Made by a program: the position numbers and the translations under genes
Source: Deltaproteobacteria bacterium
Lineage (GTDB): Bacteria > Myxococcota_A > UBA9160 > SMWR01
NCBI GenBank assembly: GCA_019313605.1
Contig: JAFDAW010000113.1
Span: 1 to 9,804, forward strand
Direction of reading: 5' to 3'
DNA: 9,804 nt
Shown: in pieces, positions 1 to 6,101 of the stretch
How the letters are laid out: the number at the start of each line of letters is the position of its first letter
Numbering within the stretch: the first letter of the stretch is position 1
Notes under the pieces: generated by a model
Seen by the model: the letters and a program-made list of their open reading frames with translations, nothing else
Database searches by the model: none
What the model was told of the DNA's origin: nothing

Positions 1-515
1 TCGGCGGGCTCCTTGTACAGGCGCATCTCGTGAACGATGGAGCGGGGATCCACGATCGTGTCTGCGGGGGAGCCGACGTTGCGCGAGCGCAGGCGCATCC
101 CATCGAGGGCGTTCGTGATTGCGCGATCGATCTCGGAGGTGTGCCCGAGCACGTGATAGATCCGCTTGGATTGCCGGACGATGTCCGGAAGTTGCTTGAG
201 AAACTCCGCTTCGGGATAGGCTTCGTCAGCTCCGTAATCCTTGCGTGCGCCTTCCACACCCGGTCGATAGCCGGTCCAGGTCTCCATTTCGGGGTTGCGG
301 GGCTCGACGAACAGGCTGTACTCGGGCCCGCCATCGGTCCGCAGCAGTGCGGTGGCGTTTGGATGGTCGAAGCCCGTCAGGTACCAGAAATCGCTGTCTT
401 GGCGAAATGGATAGTCGGTGTCCCGAGAGCGCGAGATCATGCTCGCACCCCGGAAAATCGCGATCGCGTCGGGACCCATCGCGTCGCGCACCCGCTTTCG
501 TCGCTCTTCAAACAT
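1..515 (-). CDS. pepP: Xaa-Pro aminopeptidase, N-terminal part (runs off the window)
   Basis: This is the 5' part (171 residues) of a metallo-aminopeptidase of the M24B/PepP family, which removes an N-terminal residue preceding proline and works in peptide turnover in the cytoplasm. Translating the minus strand from the ATG at 515 gives MFEERRKRV, then the conserved AMP_N block: DTDYPFRQD at residues 32-40, FWYLTGF at 43-49, LFVEPRNPE at 69-77 and the ETWTG(Y/R) segment near 78-83. The last residues, MRLYKEP (164-170), are the usual junction into the creatinase-fold catalytic domain, which lies outside the window, so the metal ligands cannot be checked. An ATG at 523 is in another frame. The gene starts 69 bases after the upstream lipoprotein gene stops, and probably shares its transcript with that gene and rnd. 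Family members are about 430-440 residues, so roughly 60% is missing because of the window edge, not because of a mutation. Confidence 0.93.
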   Translation of the reverse strand, partial: MFEERRKRVRDAMGPDAIAIFRGASMISRSRDTDYPFRQDSDFWYLTGFDHPNATALLRTDGGPEYSLFVEPRNPEMETWTGYRPGVEGARKDYGADEAYPEAEFLKQLPDIVRQSKRIYHVLGHTSEIDRAITNALDGMRLRSRNVGSPADTIVDPRSIVHEMRLYKEPA

Positions 516-566
516 CCGCCCATCTTAACCCGCATTTCCCGGCCGGTCCCGGCGAAGCGCGAGGGG

Positions 567-578
567 CGCAAATTTGCG
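567..578. other. 12-bp perfect palindrome between lipoprotein gene and pepP
   Basis: CGCAAATTTGCG is a perfect palindrome without a loop, followed on the plus strand by five T residues. It lies in the 69-base gap after the lipoprotein stop codon and before pepP. It could be a protein-binding site or chance. No plus-strand gene runs into it, so the T-run is unlikely to mark a terminator. Confidence 0.25.
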
Positions 579-584
579 GTTTTT

Positions 585-1709
585 CTACGGAATATCGCGG
601 CAAACGACGCTCACATCCGAGCAGTAGGTCGCGCAAATGCGGTCGCCCTCGGCGACTGCGCTGTAGTAGAGGCCGCCGTCTTCGAACTGGGGAAGCCGGG
701 TCGAGCGAACCTGGCTGGGTGAATCGACGACGTGGATCCAACCGCTCCAGCGCGAAACGACTGCCCGCCCGTCCGCCATCAACTCGATGTCCTGGACGAA
801 ATCCAGAGCCGGAGCGAAAGCGGCGTCCAGCAGGATCCGGTGACCGCCCTCCGGGCCCTCCCCGGCCGTACTGATGTACAACCAAAGGTTGCGACCTTCG
901 ATCTCCGCGCGATAGCCCGTTCCATCTTCTGTGAATGCGACGAACTGGATTTCCGGTTCGGATATTCGCCGCAGCTCTCTTCCCTGGGCGCTCAACACGT
1001 AGGCGTCATGGCGCTGCGAGTTTCCGGGAGCAATCGGAAGCAGGTCCGTCGTGACCCAGATTTCCTCGCGCACCGGATCGAAAGCGATGGTCTTCGGTGC
1101 AACTTGATAACCATCCGGCGCCCGAAGCGGAAATTCCGCGAGCAGCGCTCCGTCGGCGTCGAAGGAAACGATCGAACCATTGCCCTCGCGTTCGAACGCG
1201 CTGCCGTAGCGGGAGGCGAGTAAGCTCTCATCGGGCCCGACTGCGAGTTCATTGAGACCGGTGCCCAGGTTGGGAAGCCGGACGAAACGGCCACTGGGCA
1301 CTTCTGTGTAGCCGGCGGATTCGAAGAAGGTCGTGAAATAGATCCGCCCGTTTGGGTGAGCGAGAACATCCCAGACGCCAGATCGATCGCCGCCGGCACC
1401 CACTTCCAACGGTTCGAGCATTTGCTCCCGGTGCAGATCGAAGCGGCCGATTGCGACGGGTCCCTCCGCTAGCAGATCCGCCATCGGGTCGTTGCCGTGG
1501 GAGCGCATCGCGGACCAGAATGCGGCCGTGCCGAAATAGAGCACAGCCTCGACGGAACTCGGCGCCTCATCGACGTAGATTCGAGATTCGGATTCGCCGC
1601 TGTCCGGGTGAAGGCAGCCGGTGAGCATCAACAGTGCGAGTGCGATCGAGGTCCCGAGGTGGCTGCCGCCGTTGCGGTGCAGCTGGAATCGAAACGCGCG
1701 GAGGAACAT
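585..1709 (-). CDS. Lipoprotein of unknown function with beta-propeller-like repeats
   Basis: I do not recognise a named family. The 374-residue product begins with a basic stretch (MFLRAFRFQLHR), a hydrophobic core and a good lipobox, LTGC at residues 29-32, so C32 should be lipidated and the mature protein anchored in the envelope. The mature part contains recurring segments of the form hydrophobic strand, then DG/NG turn, then strand: VWDVLAHPNGRIYFTT (112-127), LNELAVGPDESLLAS (152-166), GSIVSFDADGALLAEF (178-193), KTIAFDPVREEIWVTT (206-221) and VQDIELMADGRAVVSR (305-320). This pattern is typical of NHL/SMP-30/WD-like propeller blades, so a propeller fold is inferred. Three cysteines cluster at the C-terminus (C359, C363, C370). 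The start is supported by AAGGA five bases upstream (1715-1719). It lies 43 bases after rnd and before pepP on the same strand. Confidence 0.85.
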   Translation of the reverse strand: MFLRAFRFQLHRNGGSHLGTSIALALLMLTGCLHPDSGESESRIYVDEAPSSVEAVLYFGTAAFWSAMRSHGNDPMADLLAEGPVAIGRFDLHREQMLEPLEVGAGGDRSGVWDVLAHPNGRIYFTTFFESAGYTEVPSGRFVRLPNLGTGLNELAVGPDESLLASRYGSAFEREGNGSIVSFDADGALLAEFPLRAPDGYQVAPKTIAFDPVREEIWVTTDLLPIAPGNSQRHDAYVLSAQGRELRRISEPEIQFVAFTEDGTGYRAEIEGRNLWLYISTAGEGPEGGHRILLDAAFAPALDFVQDIELMADGRAVVSRWSGWIHVVDSPSQVRSTRLPQFEDGGLYYSAVAEGDRICATYCSDVSVVCRDIP

Positions 1710-1752
1710 TGAAATCCTTAGCCGGGCAGTCGAGAGACCGCTCGGCGTCGGT

Positions 1753-2946
1753 TCACGACTCCTTCGGCGAAGGTGCGGCTTCCCGATTGACCTTCGAGAT
1801 TTCGACCCCGAATTCCCGAACGAACCACCCCTTCAATTCGGGCAGGTCTTGAAGATCGGTCCGCGATTTAGGATCCCGCCAGGCAATCGCCTCGAGAGCT
1901 GCGTTGGGACACAACACGCCCGGATCGATGTTCAGAGCGGTCGACTTCTCGGCGCGCCACCGCTTGAGTTCGGTCAGGCGGCGTTCGCCTTGTCGGTCGA
2001 GCCTCTTGCTGCGCCCAGTGCTCGGCAGCTTCGGTATCGGTCCGTGTTCGATCTTCTTGCCCTCGCGCACGGCCGCCATCAATTCCCGCCCCATTCTTCG
2101 TTGAATCAGGTCGGTGATTCCCGTGATCTCTCTGAGGTCCGCTTGCTTGCTGGGCTGTCTCTCGGCGATCTCGAGCAGCGTGCGGTTGCCGAGCACCTTG
2201 AAGGCCGGCCGGTCGAGTTCCCGAGCCCGCTTGTCTCGGAGGAAGTAGAGCTCGCGGAGAATGGAGAGGCTCTTCGAGGCGAGCCGGCGCGCGCCCTTGA
2301 TTCGCAGGTAGCCGAGCTTGTCGAATTCGCGTTCGGGCCACTTGCGGCCGCAGAGCGTCTCGAATTCTTCCTGGGCCCATTTGCGGCGTTTGACTGCGTG
2401 CAGTTCTTTTTTGAGCAAGGCGCTGAGTTCGATCAGATAGAGCACATCCGACGCCGCGTAGCTGAGCTGCTTCGCGGACAGCGGCCTCGTCGACCAATCC
2501 GAGCGCTGCTGCTCCTTGGGCAGCTTGACGCCAAAGTGTCGCTCCGCGATCCCAGCGAGACCCACGGACGGGTAGCCGAGAATTTGCGCACTGATCATCG
2601 TGTCGAAGAGATTGCTGAATTCGAATCCGCAGTCGCGCTTGAGGACGAAGAGGTCGTACTCGGCGGCGTGGAAGATCTTGCGAATGTCCGGCGAGGCGAA
2701 GACCGGCGCGAGAGGCGAGAGTTCCTTGGGTCCGCCGAGCGCGAGCGGATCGATCAGATAGATCTGCTTGCGCGTGGCGACCTGGACCAGACAGGTCTTG
2801 TCGAAGTAGTGATAGAAGCTGTCGGCTTCGGTGTCGAAGGCGAGCAACTTCTCACCCAGCAGTTCTTGCGCGAGATCATCGAGATCTTCTCGCGTCTCGA
2901 TCAGCTGAAAATCTGCCACTTGTGGCCTCTTTGCCGGTGTCATCAT
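1753..2946 (-). CDS. rnd: Ribonuclease D (3'-5' exoribonuclease)
   Basis: RNase D trims the 3' ends of tRNA precursors and other structured RNAs in the cytoplasm. The 397-residue protein carries the DEDDy exonuclease signature: FDTEAD with D38 and E40 (motif I), HAAEYDLFVLK with D98 (motif II) and YAASDVLYL with Y163 and D167 (motif III). LFDTM at 113-117 and the GLAGIAERHFGV segment (129-140) are also typical. A helical HRDC region follows at about 225-295 (LSILRELYFLRDKRARELDRP onward), and a second HRDC-like region at about 321-380. This two-HRDC arrangement and the overall length match full-length bacterial RNase D. All catalytic residues are present. Two ATG codons lie in tandem at 2946 and 2943, either of which could start it; no strong Shine-Dalgarno is visible. 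It is the first gene of a probable minus-strand operon with the lipoprotein and pepP, and is divergent from the FIST gene. Confidence 0.95.
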   Translation of the reverse strand: MMTPAKRPQVADFQLIETREDLDDLAQELLGEKLLAFDTEADSFYHYFDKTCLVQVATRKQIYLIDPLALGGPKELSPLAPVFASPDIRKIFHAAEYDLFVLKRDCGFEFSNLFDTMISAQILGYPSVGLAGIAERHFGVKLPKEQQRSDWSTRPLSAKQLSYAASDVLYLIELSALLKKELHAVKRRKWAQEEFETLCGRKWPEREFDKLGYLRIKGARRLASKSLSILRELYFLRDKRARELDRPAFKVLGNRTLLEIAERQPSKQADLREITGITDLIQRRMGRELMAAVREGKKIEHGPIPKLPSTGRSKRLDRQGERRLTELKRWRAEKSTALNIDPGVLCPNAALEAIAWRDPKSRTDLQDLPELKGWFVREFGVEISKVNREAAPSPKES

Positions 2947-3098
2947 CTTTTAATTTCCCGAAGACGACGCACGCAATCGGGAGTCGGCTTGGAGGGCACA
3001 CGACGCAAGGAGGGACTGGAGCGACGCGGTGAGCCGATGCTAGCCGAGCCCGCCCGGCGGGGAAAGCCGGTCGCCTCCACTCGGGTACTCTTGGCCTC
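2947..3098. other. Divergent intergenic region between rnd and the FIST gene
   Basis: This 152-base gap must hold promoters for both divergent genes. I see no convincing -35/-10 pair on either strand and no clear Shine-Dalgarno close to either start. A small GC-rich inverted repeat (CCCGCC...GGCGGG) lies around 3050-3062. Confidence 0.4.
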
Positions 3099-4253
3099 AT
3101 GATTCGGGCGGGAGTGGGTATCTCAACGGGCGCCGATGGCCCTGCAGCCGTCGAGGAGGCCGCTTCGGCGGCCCTCGCGAGCGTGGGCGGGGCCGATCTT
3201 GCAATCCTGTTTGCGACTCCCGGCTACCCGGAAGGAGTCGAGCGGCTGCTGGCGGCTGCCGTCGACGTGCTGGGGACCTCGGCAGTCGTTGGCGCCTCGG
3301 CCCACGGCGTGCTCGGCGCGGGAATCGAGTGTGAGAACCGGGCTTCGGTGAGCGTGATGGCGCTTGCCGGCGTCGAAGCTGAGCCCTTTTTGATTCGAGA
3401 TGTGCGGGGCGATGAGCCCCAGATCGGTGCCGAGATCGCCGCCCGGATCCCGGGTGGGCCCCGGCCGGAGGACCTCGTCGTGGCCCTGCCGGACCCGCGG
3501 CTGGACTCGGCGGCGCTGGTCCACGGCCTCGACTCCGCACTGCGCCCGGCGCAAGTCGTGGGGGCGGGTGCGGGAGATCCCTTTGCGAACGCGCCCGCAC
3601 AATGGCTTGGCGGAGATATCGAAACCGGGTCGGTCGCCGGGGTCGTGTTGCGCGGCAGCGGGGTCCGAATCGGCGTCACCCAGGCGTGCCGCCCGACCAC
3701 TGAGCCGTTGGCGATCACCCGAGCCCAGGGCAATTGGATTCTCGAACTCGACGGCCGGCCCGCACTCGACGTGTACCGCGAGGCGGCTCTCGGGCCGTTG
3801 GCCGACGATCTCCAGCGCGCGGCTGCCTTCGTGCTGGTGGCGCTGCCCAGCGACCGCGAGGCCTCGCTGCTTCCGGGCAGCTATCGGGTTCGGCACGTCG
3901 TGGGCTTTTCGCCCGACGAGCGCGCATTCGCGTTGCCCGAGACCGTCGAACGCGGCCAGCAGATCGCGCTCGCGGTTCGAGAGCCCGAATCCGCCCGAGC
4001 GGACCTCAAGGCGATGCTCGCCGAATTCGAGGGGGCGCAGCCAGCGTTTGGGCTCTACTTCAACTGCTGCGCGCGCGGCTCTGCTTTTTTCGGGATCCCG
4101 GGACTCGAGGCCGCTTACCTGGAGAGTGCGCTGCCGGAAACGCCGATCGCCGGAATGTTCGGATCTCACGAGTTGGGCCCGATCGGTGTTTCGGAGGAGT
4201 CGAGCGTGGAGCTTCTGACCTATACCGGAGTGCTGGCCCTCCTCGAAGGCTGA
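3099..4253 (+). CDS. Stand-alone FIST (FIST N/FIST C) domain protein
   Basis: FIST domains are sensory modules, predicted from their genomic associations to bind small ligands such as amino acids. Here the domain makes up the whole 384-residue protein, with no kinase, GGDEF or transmembrane part. The N-terminal half has the FIST_N pattern: an alternating Ala-rich helix followed by ADLAILFAT (32-40), GTSAVVGASAHGVLG (59-73) and the strand VSVMAL (84-89). The C-terminal half has FIST_C marks: ITRAQGNWILELDGRPALDVY (206-226), a strand-rich segment to about 295, FNCCARGSAFFG (321-332) with the family's Cys/Arg, and GMFGSHELGPIG (352-363). The ATG at 3099 gives a sensible N-terminus, though no strong ribosome binding site is visible. 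It is divergent from rnd and lies 140 bases upstream of the IclR gene. The family call is solid, but ligand and partner are unknown. A cytoplasmic location is inferred from the lack of a signal peptide. Confidence 0.88.
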   Translation: MIRAGVGISTGADGPAAVEEAASAALASVGGADLAILFATPGYPEGVERLLAAAVDVLGTSAVVGASAHGVLGAGIECENRASVSVMALAGVEAEPFLIRDVRGDEPQIGAEIAARIPGGPRPEDLVVALPDPRLDSAALVHGLDSALRPAQVVGAGAGDPFANAPAQWLGGDIETGSVAGVVLRGSGVRIGVTQACRPTTEPLAITRAQGNWILELDGRPALDVYREAALGPLADDLQRAAAFVLVALPSDREASLLPGSYRVRHVVGFSPDERAFALPETVERGQQIALAVREPESARADLKAMLAEFEGAQPAFGLYFNCCARGSAFFGIPGLEAAYLESALPETPIAGMFGSHELGPIGVSEESSVELLTYTGVLALLEG

Positions 4254-4299
4254 TTGAGCGGTGCGGGGTTTGCGATTGACGATGAGCGCGATAGTATGT

Positions 4300-4316
4300 G
4301 TTCCGTTTAAAGGGAT
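4300..4316. promoter_or_regulatory. Degenerate upstream operator copy, candidate IclR-type site
   Basis: GTTCCGTTTAAAGGGAT matches the perfect palindrome at 4320-4336 at 11 of 17 positions in register, and is itself an imperfect palindrome centred on 4308. The two centres are 20 bp apart, about two helical turns, as expected for dimers binding side by side. It lies where the -35 region of the promoter at 4325-4330 would be. That the neighbouring IclR protein binds here is inference. Confidence 0.45.
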
Positions 4317-4330
4317 AGCGTTCCTATAAT
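4301..4330 (+). promoter_or_regulatory. Probable sigma70-type promoter of the IclR-aminotransferase operon
   Basis: A perfect TATAAT at 4325-4330 stands out in GC-rich sequence upstream of the IclR gene. The -35 region at the right distance (TTCCGT, 4301-4306, 18-base spacer) is poor, which would suit activator dependence or a weak regulated promoter. Transcription would begin near 4337. The -10 lies inside the 4320-4336 palindrome, so a protein bound there would block RNA polymerase. Confidence 0.5.
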
Positions 4331-4336
4331 AGGAAC
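4320..4336. promoter_or_regulatory. Perfect 17-bp palindromic operator overlapping a -10 box
   Basis: GTTCCTATAATAGGAAC has two perfect 7-base arms (GTTCCTA/TAGGAAC) around a 3-base centre. It lies 57 bases upstream of the IclR start. IclR-family regulators generally bind short palindromes near their own promoters, so it is the best candidate for autoregulation. Confidence 0.6.
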
Positions 4337-4393
4337 ATAGCTAGAAGGCTCGACGGGTTCGAAGCCGCCCCCGACACTCGGATCGAGATCGCG

Positions 4394-5149
4394 ATGCAAG
4401 CCCAGAGCACGGTCGAAAAAGCCGTCGACATCCTGTTTCACCTCCACGCCGAGCCCCATTCTTGTGGGGTCACGGCAATTGGCCGCAGGCTCGGCCTCTC
4501 CAAATCCAGCACCCACCGACTGCTCACCGCGCTGAGCCGCCGTGGCCTCGTCGAAAAAGACGATCGGGGGCGTTACCGGCCCGGCATCGGGCTGGTGGCG
4601 CTCGGCGTCGGCGCATTGGATCGCGAACCGGTCGTGGCTGCGGCACGCCCGGTGCTCGAGGCTGAGGCCGAAGCCCTCGGCGAAACCGTATTTCTCGTGG
4701 CTGCCAGGGCCGGCCGGCTCATCGTGCTCGACAAATCGGAAGGCGAGGGTTTCTTGCGCGCAGCGCCGCGTGTCGGTTCCACGGTCCCCATTCACGCGAC
4801 GGCCGTTGGGAAGCTCTACCTGGCATTCGGAGACGGATCCGTCGAGGCGCCCGCGGGTGACCTCGCGCGATTTTCGGACGAGACCATCACCGGTCGCACC
4901 GCGCTCGAAGCGGCAGTCGCGCGCGCTGCAGAGCGCGGCTTTGCGGAAAATTCTGATGAGTGGATTCCCGGATTGTCGGTGGTCGCCGCACCGGTCATCG
5001 CGACCGCGTCTGCTGGACGCATGCTGGCCGCTTTCGCGATCGCTGCACCCACCCCGCGGATGCGGTCGCTCGGGCATGAAGAAATGGGCCGTCGCATGAT
5101 GGCTGCCGCGGCGCGGGTTGCCGCGCGATTAGAAGGAGTGGCGCAATGA
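4394..5149 (+). CDS. IclR-family transcriptional regulator
   Basis: This is a cytoplasmic DNA-binding regulator of 251 residues, normal for the family. The N-terminal winged helix-turn-helix covers about residues 4-66: STVEKAVDIL, then GVTAIGRRLGLSKSSTHRLL (25-44, containing the recognition helix) and the wing RRGLVEKDDRGRYRPG. The effector-binding domain covers about 77-248, with VPIHATAVGK (131-140) and GLSVVAAPV (193-201), both hallmark segments of IclR ligand pockets. The effector is not predictable. Its last four bases (ATGA) overlap the start of the class IV aminotransferase gene, so the two are probably translationally coupled, and the aminotransferase is the most obvious target. Two palindromes and a TATAAT upstream suggest autoregulation. 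The ribosome binding site is weak. Confidence 0.92.
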   Translation: MQAQSTVEKAVDILFHLHAEPHSCGVTAIGRRLGLSKSSTHRLLTALSRRGLVEKDDRGRYRPGIGLVALGVGALDREPVVAAARPVLEAEAEALGETVFLVAARAGRLIVLDKSEGEGFLRAAPRVGSTVPIHATAVGKLYLAFGDGSVEAPAGDLARFSDETITGRTALEAAVARAAERGFAENSDEWIPGLSVVAAPVIATASAGRMLAAFAIAAPTPRMRSLGHEEMGRRMMAAAARVAARLEGVAQ

Positions 5150-6012
5150 AGGTCTGGATCGACGGAAGAGTGGTCGACGGAAGCGAGGCGCGGGTTCCCG
5201 TGTCGGATCACGGTCTGCTCTACGGAGACGGCGTATTCGAGGGGATTCGCATTTACGGGCGCCGCGTCTTTCGGCTCGATGACCACCTGCAGCGGTTTGC
5301 GGCCTCCGCGAAGGCCATCGCCCTGGAGCTGCCGGGCGGAATCGAAGCTGTGCGAGAGATCGTGCTCGAGACCGCACGCGCGTTCGACGCCGACGAGGCG
5401 TACGTGCGACTGCTCGCTACCCGCGGTGAAGGTGCGCTCGATATCGATCCCACCCATTGTTCTACGCCGCGTTTGATCTGCATCGTCGATCGGATCGTCA
5501 TCTACCCGGAGCAGAAGCGTTTGGCGGGTCTCGATCTGCTGACCTCGAGTTGGCGCCGCCCGCCCGCGGACGTGCTCGACCCGCGCGTGAAGAGTCTCAA
5601 TTATCTCAACAACGTGATGGCGATTCTCGAGGCGAAACAACGCGGAGGAGACGAAGCGCTGCTCCTCAACGCGGCGGGCACGATTGCCGAAACCTCCGTG
5701 ACCAATATCTTCGCGGTGCGCGACGGCGATCTTCTCACCCCGCCGGCGACCGATGGCGCACTCGAGGGCATCACCCGGGCGACCGTGCTCGAAATCGCGG
5801 CATCGCTCGAGATTCCCGCCCGGGAGCAAAGTCTCGGGCGCTTCGATCTGTTTGCCGCCGATGAGGTATTCCTGACCGGTAGCGGTGCGGCGCTGGTTCC
5901 GGTTCGCTCCCTCGATGGGCGATCGATCGGCGCCGCTGGCCCGGGTCCCGTCTACGAGAAGATCCGGTCTGTGTTTCTCGAGACCGCGGCTGGGCGCGGC
6001 ACCCCTTTCTAG
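5146..6012 (+). CDS. ilvE: Class IV aminotransferase, branched-chain amino-acid type
   Basis: This is a PLP-dependent enzyme that probably transfers the amino group between branched-chain amino acids and 2-oxoglutarate (last step of Leu/Ile/Val synthesis, or their breakdown). At 288 residues it has normal family length. Visible fold-type IV signatures are SDHGLLYGDGVFEGIR (20-35), YVRLLATRGEG (86-96), the catalytic lysine K149 in RVKSLNYLNN (147-156), E182 within AETSVTNIF (181-189) that contacts the cofactor pyridine ring, EGITR (207-211) and TGSGAALVPV (244-253). The KSLNYLNN block is typical of archaeal/bacterial IlvE-like enzymes. D-amino acid transaminase and aminodeoxychorismate lyase share the fold and cannot be fully excluded. 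AGAAGGAG at 5131-5138 supports the ATG at 5146, which overlaps the IclR stop. Pairing with an IclR regulator, and the absence of ilvBCD nearby, hint at a regulated or catabolic role rather than a bulk biosynthetic one. Confidence 0.88.
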   Translation: MKVWIDGRVVDGSEARVPVSDHGLLYGDGVFEGIRIYGRRVFRLDDHLQRFAASAKAIALELPGGIEAVREIVLETARAFDADEAYVRLLATRGEGALDIDPTHCSTPRLICIVDRIVIYPEQKRLAGLDLLTSSWRRPPADVLDPRVKSLNYLNNVMAILEAKQRGGDEALLLNAAGTIAETSVTNIFAVRDGDLLTPPATDGALEGITRATVLEIAASLEIPAREQSLGRFDLFAADEVFLTGSGAALVPVRSLDGRSIGAAGPGPVYEKIRSVFLETAAGRGTPF

Positions 6013-6101
6013 CGGTCGAGACGCGGCGTCGACGGATCGGTCGAGGGGCGTGCTTCCCGCGCATCCGTTAGGTTCTCATTTTCAACTTGTGGAGGTCGTC
6101 T

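Noticed and set aside
30..722. Plus-strand open frame at the left edge
   Set aside because: It is the complement of the pepP N-terminal coding region and the lipoprotein gene end; the minus-strand translation has clear AMP_N motifs.
1621..3102. Long open frame (493 codons) on the plus strand opposite rnd
   Set aside because: It mirrors the RNase D gene, whose DEDDy motifs and HRDC regions are unmistakable. Long antisense frames are common in GC-rich DNA, and this one shows no domain.
3123..4169. Long minus-strand open frame opposite the FIST gene
   Set aside because: The plus strand carries conserved FIST motifs; the antisense product is Arg-rich and featureless.
6013..6101. Direct repeat CGGTCGAG (6013-6020 and 6038-6045) and possible T-box-like leader before proS
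   Set aside because: The repeat is only 8 bases in GC-rich sequence, and no T-box specifier, antiterminator or terminator structure is visible in 89 bases.
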